Shown here: positions 10,568 to 21,963 of the stretch, piece after piece | Position numbering within the stretch: the stretch's first letter is position 1 | How the letters are laid out: the number at the start of each line of letters is the position of its first letter | Source of the DNA: Proteles cristata cristata | Taxonomy: Eukaryota; Chordata; Mammalia; Carnivora; Hyaenidae | Assembly: GCA_017311185.1 (NCBI GenBank) | Contig: JAESUZ010000960.1 | Location: 1 to 64,000 of the forward strand | Direction: 5' to 3' | Length of the DNA stretch: 64,000 bases | The notes under the pieces: generated by a model | What the model was told of the DNA's origin: nothing | The model's database searches: none | Seen by the model: only the letters and a program-made list of their open reading frames with translations | Position numbers and translations under genes: made by a program

Positions 10568-11975
10568 TTAAAGGTCTGGGTGAGTATATGGTATTTTTAA
10601 AATGTTTTCCCAATTGTTGCAATCATTTATTTCCTCCTACTTTTTCTGTGTTTTCTCATTCTATTGTCTTTGCTTGTGAACTTTTTGTCTTGGTTGTGTG
10701 GACTGTGTTGGAAAATGCAATTTGAGCACATCTGACCATTGCCAAAATGAGTGTTTTTAAAAGATTTTTTTTTCTGAGCATTCTTGCGTAGTCCTTTTCT
10801 GTAACTGCATGTCCCACATGATAAATTCCTTTCAGCGTGGACTATGAAATGAAAATGAAAAGAGACATAAAGATTAACCTGGGTAAGTAAACTGAGGTCA
10901 AACTCAATCCAGTGGGAGCAAATCGATCCCCATAAGGCTGAGCTACCCCTTTCCAGACCCAAGCTCAGGACAGCCTGTCAGAGTCAGAGCACTTCCACTA
11001 CACTCATGAGTATTAAGAGATAAAACAACACAAAGCAAAACTTTGTGCTGTTTTAAAGCACTTAGATAAGACTGCTGTACACTGTCAATTAGTGAAGGTT
11101 AATACAGGGCTCATAAACTCATTCGGAAAAAGTGGATAGAAACAAGCTACACTTCAGAACTTTAGTAAGCAATTTCAAATGTGGATTAGATGTGATTCTG
11201 TAATTATTGGGAAAATATTGACAGGAATTATGAAATCTAGGATTTAGTCTCTGCCTTCCTATTATCACACCATGAACTTGAGAAAGCCAGCTAATTTCTA
11301 AAATTCAGGTTTTTCACATATAATTTAAGAGAGTTGGAAAACTAATCTTCATGTCATCCCATTGTAAAATTCTATGATTGACTTTACATTTCTCCTTATT
11401 GAAAAATAGCATATTGAATATAGACTTGATCAAGGACTCTGAAAGTTGGAGTATTTTACCTAATGACAAGATAACAAGGTAGTCTGTCACACTTTTGTGG
11501 CTGGTGGCAGAATTCAAGAGATTTAGAACAGAAATGAAGAACAGTTCATGTCTCCTGCATCTCTTGGTTGAGTTGAAGGGAGTAAACCTAAGCTTGGAAT
11601 ACCTGATTTTTATTTATTTATTTATTTATTTATTTTTATAATCAGCAGTAAGTACTTCTCTGGAGAGATACCTTATTTTGATCTTCAAAGGCTTTCACTT
11701 TACAAATATCATTGGAAAATTTTTGCCGAAAAAGGCAGCCAGCAATTCTGCTCACAGGACATGCAAAAATGCAAGAGACTCCTAGAGAACTGTCTTTAAA
11801 AACGCTTTTTAAAAAAAATCTTGGTATAATAGTATTAGTAAGTAAGTATATAAAATAACTTTTAATCAGTACAAAATACATGGAATAACTTTCAATGTAA
11901 ATTAGTGTCAGAATTTGTATTGTATAAAATATTATATACTATACTCTTGGAAATTTACTTATTTCAATTTTGCCC
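10568..11975. other. Single-copy-like DNA with one tetranucleotide repeat
   Basis: AT-rich sequence. The reverse frame at 10627-10962 (111 codons) is low-complexity and basic at its end and shows no family resemblance. The only simple repeat is (TTTA)n at 11607-11639. I see no exon-like structure. Confidence 0.5.
11607..11639. repeat. (TTTA)n microsatellite
   Basis: About eight TTTA units, imperfect at both ends. Confidence 0.9.
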
Positions 11976-12190
11976 ATTTTTGTTTAGTGAGTGCCTAGTA
12001 TGCCCTCAGCATTACAAGGACACAAAATGAGTATAATATATATCCAAATTCTGTTGAGAGGTTAAAACTTGACAAATATGTTCGAATTGGTGCCAAGGAA
12101 ACAAAGTGTTAAAAGAAAAAAAGACATAGTGGTTTTGGGTACTTAGAAAGGGTTTCATACAAAGCGGGGAATTAGGATAAACAATAATGT
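11976..12190 (-). mobile_element. Possible L2 3'-end fossil
   Basis: The plus strand shows GTGAGTGCCTAGTATGCCC, then a weak match to the complement of the L2 3' end (GGCACTGGGGATACAAA-like). It is very diverged; the family is inferred from memory. Confidence 0.45.
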
Positions 12191-12299
12191 GACTGGGGTC
12201 TTCATAGCTGTTCTCAGAGCAGCACCTGAAACTGTTCCAGGCACTAACATGATATAGGTCAGGAAATCAGTTTAGTATTAGTGAGGGAATATTAGTGAG

Positions 12300-12490
12300 T
12301 GTTAGTAATTAAGTTCCACAGTAACCCTTTGAAGTAGGCATTTTAAAGAATTATTATGATTACAGTTTTTAATTGAGAAAATTGAAGATCAACATGCAAA
12401 ATGACTTCTTAAGGATGATACAGCTGACAAAGTAGAAGCAGAACTTTAACTTTTATTTACTGATTTCTAATCTCTTATTCACAATCACTT
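12300..12490 (-). mobile_element. MIR SINE fossil
   Basis: Complement of a MIR: CAGTAACCCTTTGAAGTAGG (12319) precedes a degraded form of the GAGGAAACTGAGGCACAGAG core (12375-12395), then AGGATGATACAGCTGACAAAG (12413), with the order and spacing of the conserved core. Confidence 0.65.
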
Positions 12491-12554
12491 CTGGTAATGA
12501 ATAGGAAAATTTTTTGAAGTTTGTAATATTAACAAAATTAAAATTGTATATTTT

Positions 12555-12651
12555 AGGGGTGCCTGAGTGACTCAGTTGGTTAAGCATCTGACTCTTGGTT
12601 TCAGTTCAGGTCATGATCTCACAGTCCGTGAGTTTGAGCCCCGTGTTGGGG
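12555..12651 (+). mobile_element. CAN SINE head only (3' truncated)
   Basis: About 95 bp of the tRNA-related part, from GGGGTGCCTGAGTGACTCAG to GCCCCGTGTTGGGGCTC. The CT-rich body and A-tail are missing, replaced by AT-rich DNA. Confidence 0.88.
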
Positions 12652-13559
12652 CTCAATAATACATATTCTCAATAATAAATTTGTGCTCAATATTATATGT
12701 AACATATTTTGTGAGTAAATTTTCAACCTGATGCGCTTATAGTACAAATTTATATAGTTTAATACTTTTACACAATTCCAGAAGTTTTAAAAAGAATTTG
12801 AGTGATAAACTTTATCAGAAGAGTCTTAAAAGTGGTAATATTCAGTTAAGAGGTACTCATATAGCTCATTTTAATAAAAATGTTCATTTAATAAAATGCT
12901 CACAAAAATTATATCATAAAAAAAGAGCTGGCAGGAGAATTGAGAATTGCTTCAGTGGAAATTCTCACACTAAGGAAAACATGTTTTATTATAGTTGGGA
13001 GTATTTTTATGCTTTCATAATTTAACTCTTTAATGGAAAGTAGGCACATGTACCTCAACTGCAGTCAGAGTGGTCATTCTTGTAAACTCTGTGTTTTACA
13101 TTCTTGTAAAACTCTGTAGTGTTTTAGGCATCTGTGTGTATGCAAATGCAGTATAGTTTATGAAATCAATCCTTTTAAAAACAATACAATAAAATAAAAC
13201 ATTTTTGTAATAGTTAGAAAATAAACGTTTATAAATAAAACCAAGACACCCATGGATTGCTAGAAGTCAGTAGAGTGGTTATGTTTGCTCTAGTTGTTTT
13301 ATGTGAAGTAAAACAATGAAACAGATTTGCTTCCCAAAGGATTCCCAGTTCAGGTTGTACACTAAAACATATCTAACTTTTCCAGATTGATATAGGTTGG
13401 TGAGCTTTTGCTTAAATATTAAATATGTATTTATTCTTTTGTATTATCTATTGTAGACAAATTCAGAATTTGATGTGAATAAAAGGAACCATGTGACTGA
13501 GAACATGAAAGCTTTAACCTGACCTTAATATTTTAGTAAAGTTAATAACTATTATTTTT
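12652..13559. other. AT-rich single-copy-like DNA with small tandem duplication
   Basis: Holds two near-identical adjacent units beginning CATTCTTGTAAA (13075-13098 and 13099-13126) that differ by small insertions. A plus frame of 75 codons at 12798-13025 shows no domain. I see nothing else. Confidence 0.5.
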
Positions 13560-15170
13560 CATATTAATTATTATTGGGGATGATAGGGTCACTGGGTAAA
13601 AGGGATTGATTGTTGTCACATGATCCCTAAAGTTAAGGTGGACATGGTTACTGTAGTGGATAAGTCATTCAAAGGAGTGGGGAAAAAACCCTCTGACTTG
13701 GAGATGTTTGGTATGGGCTCGCTGATCATGGTGTCTAAAGAACAGAAATAGAATGCTAGTCTGTTGAAGTTTTATTTGATCTGTATAAACAGGAAATCTC
13801 TAGGTCCGCTGAGAAGGGGGTCTCACTTGAATCCTCAGAATAGGGAGTCATAGCCCTCAGTTTCTGGCTTAATTCATAGACCTGAAGCCTCTTGATTGAA
13901 GGAGAGACTATGTATCCTTAAGAAAAGAACCTTCTACACTGACAGCAATTTATAATATCTTCCTGTCAGGACTTCAAAAATGTACTTGCAGGCATTTCCC
14001 AAGGTGGTACCTTACTTGACACATTGGGGAAGGGAAAATAATCAGTCTATTTCTGAAATACAGTGGTCACCTGGGCTGTGGAATGAAGGCTTTGCGCAGG
14101 GACAGGAGTAGAGCAAGGCAAATACTCAGTGTTGGGAACAATATCTAAGGAGAAGCGGGTGTCATTCTGAGAATGAGTGTCTTTTTAAATTTTGTGCACT
14201 AAGTTTCTTGCTTGCCTTGCTCTAATCCCACCAGGGAAGGCTCACTGAAAGCCAGGAGACCCACTTCTACTCAGAAAAGAGGTAAAGCAAAGTACTATCA
14301 CTTTCATGGAAGGAATACAGAGATTAGTGCCACTATCAAGAATTTGTCAGAGGCAGGAGTGGTGATTCTCATTACATTCTGATTGAACTTCCTTATTGTG
14401 GCCTTTGCTGAAGACAACTACACCTTAGAAATGACAGTGGGTTATTGTCAAATTTATCAGGTGGTGACTCCAATTGAAGTTACTGTTCCAGTTATGTTTC
14501 ATTGCTGAGGCAAATCAGTGTATCTCATGTCACTTGGTTTTTCACCTAGAACATACCTTTTCTCTATGCCTTTTTTAAAAGACCACCAAAGTTTTGTCGA
14601 GCGAAATAAGTCAGGCAGAGAAGGACATATATCATATGTTTGCACGTATAGTTGGATTAGGAGGAACTTAACGGAGGACCATGGGGTTCGAGAAGGGGGA
14701 AAAAGTTGAGGAGAGGGAGGGAGGCAAACCATGAGAGACTCTTGAATGCTGAGAACAAACTGAGAGCTGATGAGGGTGGGGGAAAGGGGAAGTGGGGTGA
14801 TGTGCATGGAGGAGGGCACTTGTGGGGATGAGCACTGAGTGTTATATGGAAACCAACTTGACAATAAACTAGTAAAAAAAAAAAAAACACCAAAAGCAGT
14901 TCACTTTAGCTGGCAAGTCCAGCATTATACCTTCACTGTTCTCCTTAGAAATATATCAGTTCTCTAGTTGTAGGTTATAATCGAGTTCATAGGAACTTTG
15001 AATGTCTTTCTTTCCACATAATGTCACCGTGATCCATTAAGCCAACGATACTAACCCGATTGGAGCTGGTGAGCATGAAAGAGATGCTACTCTGTGTGTA
15101 TTGTTATAACAGTTATGCACCAGAGGGGGGAAATAAATACCAGAAAAAATTGATTACATATTTAATTTTT
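13560..15170 (+). pseudogene. Decayed ERV-L pol (reverse transcriptase) fragment, split by L1
   Basis: Fossil of an ERV-L class endogenous retrovirus. Its left part (13560-14591) includes a block resembling the pol region that leads into the reverse transcriptase, with GGTGGTGACTCCAATTGAAG at 14460-14479. It resumes after the L1 insertion at about 14897 with ACCTTCACTGTTCTCC near 14928. The stretch 15030-15075 corresponds to the RT active-site segment, but the catalytic motif is destroyed. Stops and indels occur throughout, and no gag, env or LTR is recognised. The left limit is approximate. This assignment rests on remembered ERV-L internal sequence. Confidence 0.7.
14592..14881 (+). mobile_element. 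Short young LINE-1 3' end
   Basis: About 290 bp: the last ORF2 codons (GAGCGAAATAAGTCAGGCAG, 14599) and the complete 3' UTR with its G-rich block, CAATAAACT and a 14-A tail. It closely resembles 8550-8831 of the 3-kb L1. The flanks AAAAGACCACCAAAG (14577-14591) and AAAAAACACCAAAAG (14882-14896) form an imperfect target duplication inside the ERV-L fossil. Confidence 0.92.
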
Positions 15171-15414
15171 CTATCTCCTAAAATTTACATTTCTTCTAGT
15201 GACATTTTTGTTAAAGTATGTTTCACTAATATTTTCCAATTCTTTTAAACTTTTAAATGTAGTGATAGAAAGTACTACATAGTATAATCTTATGATCTTT
15301 AATATCTGTAGAATTACTTTTATATTGCTCTTCTGTGTTTAGTTCCTGTGTTTAGCTCAATTTCCATCTTGAGTATATCCAATGTTCATAGTATTCTAGG
15401 TGTAGACCTGTATA

Positions 15415-16180
15415 CATTTTAGCCATCTGACTGCTGTGAGATGATGGTATCTCATTGTAGTTTTGTAAATCACTCTGGTAGTATCATTCCGTATATTTTG
15501 ATTCCATGATACTGTTGAAAAGTTAAATGTCAGTCTTCTTATTGCTCCTTTATAGGTAATAAGTCTTTTTCTATTGCACTTTCCAGCATTTTATCTTGGC
15601 TTTAGTTTTTAGTAGTTATATTACAGTGTCTGAGTGAGATTTTTTATTTATCCTATTCACGGTGGGGTCATAGCGCTTAAGATAGCTCATCAGTTTTGGA
15701 AACTCAGTTTAGAAACTTATTTTCTCAAAAGCTCTATGTGCCTTACTCTTTTTATTTCCTCTTCTGGGACTCCAGTTGACTCCACATTTTATATATTTTA
15801 AGCATTTTTTCCTAATTTGTTTTTATTTTTTACTTTAGTCTATTGATCCATTTTCCAGTCAACAGTCTCTTCGGTGATATAAAATATTTTGTTAATTTAT
15901 TATAATCATGTTATTTTTAATTTCTAGGATTTGCAGGATTCTCATTTTATTTATATCTAACTCTCTGTTCTCTGGTGACATTTTCTTCTATTTTCCTGAA
16001 AATATTTATATCATTGCTATGTTAGTCCATAATCTGGAAACTCCTAGATCTGGGTTTTATATGACTCTGGTTATATTGCCTAATTGGGAGGTACTGATCC
16101 CTAGAAATTTTTCATGGATTATGAGATGCTTTCCATGAGGAATTACAGAAGTTCTAGATATCTTCCCTAAGGCAAGACTG
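15415..16180 (-). mobile_element. Ancient LINE-1 fragments, reverse strand
   Basis: 15415-15480 reads as the complement of the L1 ORF2 3' region (TTAGCCATCTGACTGCTGTG, GGTATCTCATTGTAG). 15740-16085 resembles the complement of an old L1M 3' region (CTCTTCTGGGACTCCAGTTG near 15758, TCTGGAAACTCCTAGATCTG near 16032). The two may or may not be one insertion. No coding capacity. Confidence 0.55.
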
Positions 16181-16497
16181 ACCCTATTCTCTAACAGACA
16201 TGTAATAGTAGTTAGATATCCTCAATTCAATCTGAGATTGAGCATTTTGTGTGTGTGGGTTTTTTTGTTTTTTTTTTTTAATGATGGTTGTTTTTCTGAT
16301 TAGTCTCTACTGATACAATGTAATCCTCCAAAAGACTCAATAGACAATTTATGGTGTTTACCCTTTTTATTTACACGTTTTTATATTCCAGTTCTCTTTC
16401 CCTAGCAATGTAAGACTTCCAAAACCCCACTGCATTTCTTATAGGCTTCTTAGCTACAATTTCTGGGAAGATTATAAGGAGAGAAATGATTGCACAT
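16181..16497. other. Unassigned AT-rich DNA
   Basis: Contains a T-rich tract at 16258-16281. I see no gene. Confidence 0.5.
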
Positions 16498-16513
16498 AAA
16501 AGAGGCAAAGAAT

Positions 16514-16731
16514 AGGGGCGCCTGGGTGGCTTAGTCGGTTGAGCGTCCGACTTTCGCTTAGGTCATGATCTCGCGGTTCACGGGTTCGAGCCTCGCGTCG
16601 CTCTGTGCTCACTGCCAGCTCAGAGCCTGGAGCCTGTTTCAGTCTGTGACTCCCTCTCTCTCTGACCCTCCCCTGCTCACGCTGTCTCTCTCTCTCTCTC
16701 CTAGAAATAAATAAAACATTTAAAAAAAAAA
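16514..16731 (+). mobile_element. Young feline CAN SINE
   Basis: Perfect 16-bp target duplication AAAAGAGGCAAAGAAT (16498-16513 and 16732-16747). It carries the ACTTTCGCTTAGG and CTAGAAATAAATA variants of the young group. Three bases are missing in the GCGTCGGGCTC segment relative to sister copies. Confidence 0.96.
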
Positions 16732-16773
16732 AAAAGAGGCAAAGAATGAACAGTTTACTTCCCTGCATCACTT

Positions 16774-16836
<63 letters not shown>

Positions 16837-16840
16837 TTTT
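16774..16840. repeat. (TTTA)n microsatellite, about 67 bp
   Basis: Some 16 uninterrupted tetranucleotide units, immediately right of the SINE; likely polymorphic in length. Confidence 0.97.
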
Positions 16841-17161
16841 GGTCTCTACAATTTAGGCCATGAAATCCTTGCTGCCTTTGCTGGCTTACAATCCATTTTT
16901 TACCCTTTATTATCTCATGAGTCCTCTGGTCTACCTTTCATTGCCAAACCTCTAATCATTTTCCAGTCGTTCAATCATTAGGTTCCATATCCACGAAAGG
17001 TGTTTTGTACTTATCTTTCTTACATAAATACAAAATTAGAAGCATAAGTCTCTCATCTGTTGAAAATCATTGTTCCTTCCTTTCTTCCTTGTTGATATCA
17101 TGAAACTGTATCTCTGAATCCTCGTCATTCTGTGATAAAAATAGTGTTGAGTTTAAGCAAT
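16841..17161. other. Unassigned stretch
   Basis: No open frame, known repeat or regulatory signature recognised. Confidence 0.5.
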
Positions 17162-17175
17162 AAAACTGTCACCAT

Positions 17176-17396
17176 TGGGACACCTGGGTGGTTAAGTGGA
17201 TTGAGTGTCTGACCTTGGCTCAGGTCACAATCTTAGTGCTCATGAGTTTGAGTCCTGTATCAGCTCTGAGCTGATAGCATAGAGCCTAGAGCCTGCTTCA
17301 GGTTCTGTGTCTCCCTATCTCTCTGCCCCTCATCTGCTCACATACTCTCTCTCCCTTTCTCTCTCAGAACAAATAAACTGTAAAAAATAAAAATAA
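17176..17396 (+). mobile_element. Feline CAN SINE, older
   Basis: 14-bp target duplication with one mismatch: AAAACTGTCACCAT (17162-17175) and AAAACTATCACCAT (17397-17410). The tRNA-like part is diverged (GAGTTTGAGTCC). Confidence 0.93.
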
Positions 17397-17410
17397 AAAA
17401 CTATCACCAT

Positions 17411-18794
17411 AATTATGAGTTAATGTTATATGAGTTGGGAATAATTTGCTTAAAAACTAAGTGGGAAAGGTTGGATTTTTTTGCGAAGTCCATGCTTAAT
17501 TGCCCCTTTAACAAGAGTGTAGGAAAGCATCTCAATTATGTGATATATTTGTTGAGTACTCACTTAAAGCTAAAATTGGACTAGGCTGAAGTTCTCCTTA
17601 TTTACAATATCTTTGGAATGTGATTCTTCTAATGTGTTTAGTAAAATATATTTTTAGCTTTTAAGACACAGATATAGCTAAAATTATTTATTTTGACTGA
17701 CAATTTTAAAGCAAAATGATCACAGATATCACATTAGTGTTTGGTTGTACAATTTATATTTCAAGTTGGAAATTTAATTGAAAAGCACAAACACAAATAC
17801 AATACATTTTTATTGTATAAATGTGAGTAGATCTTACCATTATTAGCTCAGTGAGGTAACCTGACAGATGTTTCAGTTTCCTTGTCAGTATTTTGTTGTT
17901 TCGACATATTTTTATTTTATTCTTGGAACCCAAATATCAGCTTTTAAAATGTACAGGAAGAAGCAGACAGAAATGCTGAACTTTGTACTGAAGATGCTTT
18001 TGATATCCAAGTCATTTCCTGTGTCCAGGAAACAGTGCTATCTATAATTAAAGAAATGATGTCTATCACTCTCTCTGACCTAAAACTATTTCAGTGGGGA
18101 AAAAAAAAAAACCATTCAGAAAGATACATTTTTTAAAAATGATCTGAAATGCGCTATGAGACTGAACAGTAGCACACTGGTGAAATCTTTCACAGATACC
18201 TTCAGTGCATCAAAAGAGGCTATTTTGATGCCCCACCTTCATTTCATCCTCAAAAACAAAAACCAAAATAAAATGAAAAAATGGAATACCTCATTCATTT
18301 AACCTGTATTCTCCTTCCCAACTTGTACAAGGTAGCACATAATCATTTCATTGTATCTTGTGTAGAATACATGTCTACATACTGGTCAAGGGAATTATAA
18401 GGGGAATCATAGTGGAAAAGAAAGAAAAACTAATGAGCAAAGAGCCAACACAACACACCCAAACAAAACCCTGTCTGTATTAGGGCCTCGTTTTCCTTTT
18501 TCTGCTTCATAAGTTATCTGTTAAAAAAGGAAAGAAATATTTTATATATTTACATTATTACTCATACTCTATTTCCCACCAACATTCATTATTCAACATA
18601 CTTGTTTGGAACCTATTCTATATAATACAACAGTGCTGTCGATTTTTATCCATTATAGTAGCTACTGATAATTATTGCTTTCTTCTTCTTCTTCTTCCTT
18701 CCTCCTTCTTCCTTCCTCCTTCTTCCTTCCTCCTTCTTCCTTCCTCCTTCTTCTTCGTAGTACACTGTTATTATTGCTCATAGATTTGCCCATG
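17411..18794. other. Single-copy-like DNA, no gene seen
   Basis: About 1.4 kb without recognised mobile elements, apart from the pyrimidine minisatellite at 18678-18756. No convincing open frame. Confidence 0.55.
18678..18756. repeat. Pyrimidine minisatellite, 14-bp period
   Basis: (CTT)n runs into about four copies of a TTCCTTCCTCCTTC unit and ends in TTCTTC. All-pyrimidine on this strand, so triplex (H-DNA) formation is possible in principle. Confidence 0.93.
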
Positions 18795-18915
18795 CTGCAA
18801 AAAGACAGTATGCTTCTTGAAAGTCAAAGCTTTGTTCCTTCTTAGTTTCCTCAGCATATGACACAGTATTGTTACATAGTAAGAATTCAATACATTTTCT
18901 TGAAGAGTTGATGAC
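18795..18915 (+). mobile_element. L2 3' end fossil
   Basis: Segments AGTATGCTTCTTGAAAGTCA, CAGCATATGACACAGTATTG and ACATAGTAAGAATTCAATAC follow the order of the L2 3' terminus (CTTGAGGGCAGG, CAGTGCCTGGCACATAGTAG, CTCAATAAAT) with many substitutions. Confidence 0.65.
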
Positions 18916-19721
18916 CAAGGTTTATTGAAAATCTAGTCAAGCAGTTTGCCTCTAAATTATACAAACATACAAGAAGAGATGGTGAAGAAGTGTCCTTCTA
19001 TTAATTAATGCATGCATGTTGTATTGTTCTGGTACCAGATATTAATCATATCAAACACTAGATAAGAATGATAAGTTGAAATTGTCTTACTTCAAATGTT
19101 TTATAACCACTTTATTTAAATATATAAAAGTTTTTTTTTTCTTTTGGCTTTAAAAACAGGTTATTTTTCCACATAAAGGGTATTTTGGTCATAATTTCCT
19201 AGAATAGCACACAAACACCCCCCAAAAAACTCTTTTTAAACAAGTTGAAATGTTACTGTTTGATAATATTTTTATTACTGACTTTGAGCTTAATTAAGTT
19301 ATGTTTATATAATGTGATCTATATGATACATGTTCATAAATAATTTGAAACATGCTTTATGGCTCAATATAAGGTGAATGTGTATTTTAATTTTTTAATT
19401 TTTAATGGATAGGTGCACATTGATATTTGTGTTTTAGAATACTGCTTATTTAAATTTGTCATTAATTTTTTCTACAAAATTATTTTTGCTTTGATTAGTG
19501 ACCTAATAATCAGGGTGTCATTGGCAAGAGATGGTGACCCCAGAGTCCATGACCCTGTAGATTAATGACTGGTTTAAAAAATCCTGTTAATTACAAATAG
19601 CAGAGGTAAAATCTTGATTTTAGTGATAAGTACTTTTTTACTTACTACATATATATATAGATTTTTAAAAGATAGTCTATTAACCTTTTCAGGGTTTTGA
19701 TGGGGGATATGTAGAACTTTT
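18916..19721. other. AT-rich single-copy-like DNA
   Basis: Contains AT-rich blocks, a short (AT)n patch near 19651-19658 and a T-run near 19132-19142. No gene seen. Confidence 0.5.
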
Positions 19722-19738
19722 TCAAAGTAACTAGTTTT

Positions 19739-19964
19739 TTTTTTTTTTAATTTTTTTTTAATGTTTTATTTATTTTTAGGAGAGAGAGAGAGACAGCGCG
19801 AGCAGGGGAGGGTCAGAGAGAGAGGGAATCACAGACTGAAACAGGCTCCAGGCTCTGAGCTGGCTGTCAGCACAGAGCCCACGCGGGGCTCGAACCCACG
19901 AACCGCGAGATCATGACCTAAGCGAAAGTCGGACGCTTAACCGACTAAGCCACCCAGGCGCCCC
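19739..19964 (-). mobile_element. Young feline CAN SINE, reverse
   Basis: Perfect 17-bp target duplication TCAAAGTAACTAGTTTT (19722-19738 and 19965-19981). It is a near-twin of the element 420 bp to its right, with the same orientation and the young-group bases (complement CCTAAGCGAAAGTCGG). Confidence 0.97.
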
Positions 19965-20157
19965 TCAAAGTAACTAGTTTTGTATATTGGCGAAACTCAG
20001 AAATATGGTTATTAAAATTAAAGAAAACTAATATTATTAGAAAATAATTGGTCAGTCTTCTTGAAAACCAAATTTAATTTATGAGGTTGATTTTTTGGTG
20101 AAAAAATGTACATGTACAAGCTCTCTCTATATATATACTTAATATCTTTATGTACTT

Positions 20158-20375
20158 TTTTTAATTTTTTTATGTTTTATTTCTAGGAGAGAGAGAGAGA
20201 GAGACAGTGTGAGCAGGGGAGGGTCAGAGAGAGAGGGAGTCACAGACTGAAACAGGCTCCAGGCTCTGAGCTGGCAGTCAGCACAGAGCCCGCCGCAGGG
20301 CTCGAACCCACGAACCGCGAGATCATGACTTTAGCGAAAGTCGGACGCTTAACCGACTAAGCCACCAAGGCGCCC
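20158..20375 (-). mobile_element. Young feline CAN SINE, reverse
   Basis: Flanks CTTTATGTACTT (20146-20157) and CTTTATATACTT (20376-20387) form a target duplication with one mismatch. They differ from those of the neighbour at 19739, so the two are separate insertions and not a segmental duplication. Confidence 0.95.
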
Positions 20376-20399
20376 CTTTATATACTTAATACTCAGTAT

Positions 20400-20690
20400 T
20401 ATGCTCTAATAGTTACAGGTACACTTCTAGGTGCAATATATATACCAGAGAAATAAGCATAAAGAATCCTCTCCTATAAAGAGCTTAATGACTGTGGAGT
20501 TTAACAACAAGCAAGGAAATAAATATGTAATATAATTTTAGATGGATATAGTGCCTTTTAATAAAAAAGGATTCTAGAGACGGTAAAAGATGGTGGCCAT
20601 GAGGGGATCAGTGCTAGACACTATTACCAAGAAACACTTGCCTGAGAAGGTGGTAATAGGAAATAGGCCATGTAAAGTTTTCATGGTTGA
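20400..20690 (-). mobile_element. Possible L2 fossil
   Basis: TACACTTCTAGGTGCAATAT (20420), AAAGAGCTTAATGACTGTGG (20478) and GGATATAGTGCC (20543) follow the order of the complement of an L2 3' region. Highly diverged. Confidence 0.45.
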
Positions 20691-21759
20691 TGTGCTTGGT
20701 TTTGAAAATTGTCCAGCAAGCATAGACTAAGCCACTCCTCTATTCCGAGGCCTCAGGAAAACTTTAGGTCCAACTTTCCTGATGGATCCTTATTTTCACA
20801 GTTTCTTCATTGTTCTGCAAGGTTTAATTTCTGCAATAATTATTTTATCACATATATTGCCTCTGCTTCCCTGTCACAGGTTGTCTGATGCACCCCTGAT
20901 GACTTAGAAAACAGTGTAACTTTTGTGGAGGTATGAATAAATTGTAGCAGCATTATTTTTTGCAAGTTGAACTAAAAACCCTATTGTAAATGTCATTTTC
21001 CCCCAGCCTCTTCTTTTTATCTATAGTTGTGATAATCAAAGTTACCTCCCATGGCAGTGGTCAGAAGGAAATTTCTAAATTAATGTGTAAAATAAAGTCT
21101 TAATGTGGTATTCCTAATTCGAGTACTATATGCATGTAAGCTATTAGAAACAAGAAATTATTTTTCTCTACTATTTTAATACCTAGCATGCAAACTAAGA
21201 GTAGACTTTTCAGAAAATGAAAGCTGATCAGATCAAAAAAAAATCTTATTAATAGCCAGTGTCACTGCACAAATATTATGAAACAGAGGAAATGAATGCT
21301 AGCAGAGTCTCCTGGTAGTTGTAAGTGCTAGAGAAATGGGGAGGAAGAAACTTTGAATACTGAGTAATATATTTGTCTCTGCATCTTTTCAACTTTTAAA
21401 TAAATGTGAGGATGGAAAGAACACTAAACTAAAGTATACATCTAGAGTGCTTTCAGTGCATTTTAGTTTTTCATATATATTGTATTTAATCATAGAAACC
21501 TCCTCCCAATTAAAAAAATGGTAAGATTATCTTCATGCATAGATAAAGAAAGAACATATAGATGATAATAAAACTGAAAAATATAGGATCTAATCTTAAG
21601 AAAGTTATCTATCAAGACAAACATTTTAGGGATGCCATGTCAACTTATCTCCACATTTAATAAGGAATCCCCAAGATAAATGGAAGAACTCAATAATTAT
21701 TGGATTATATTCTCAAATTTCTGAGCGTATTTTTAGACTTATACTGAATAATCCATTTT
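20691..21759. other. Single-copy-like DNA
   Basis: About 1 kb with no recognised repeat or reliable open frame. Confidence 0.5.
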
Positions 21760-21963
21760 GGGGGCACCTGGAAGCTCAGTCAGTTAAGTGTTCCCCTCTT
21801 TGTTTCAGCTGAGGCCATGATCTCATGGTTTGTGAGACTGAGCTGCATGTCAGAGTCTGGGCTGACACCACAGAACCTGTTTGGGAATCTCTGTATCCCT
21901 CTCTCTATTCCTCTCCTTATGCTCTCTCTGTCTCCAAATGAAGAAATAAACATTAAGAAAATT
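21760..21963 (+). mobile_element. Feline CAN SINE, old and diverged
   Basis: Head GGGGGCACCTGGAAGCTCAG, ACACCACAGAACCTGTTTGGG middle (older subtype), tail GAAGAAATAAACATTAAG. Target duplication not clear. Confidence 0.87.

Noticed and set aside
10627..10962. 111-codon minus-strand open frame
   Set aside because: No family resemblance, a low-complexity basic end, no supporting context.
18678..18756. CRISPR-like array
   Set aside because: Adjacent units have no spacers; this is a pyrimidine minisatellite in a mammalian genome.
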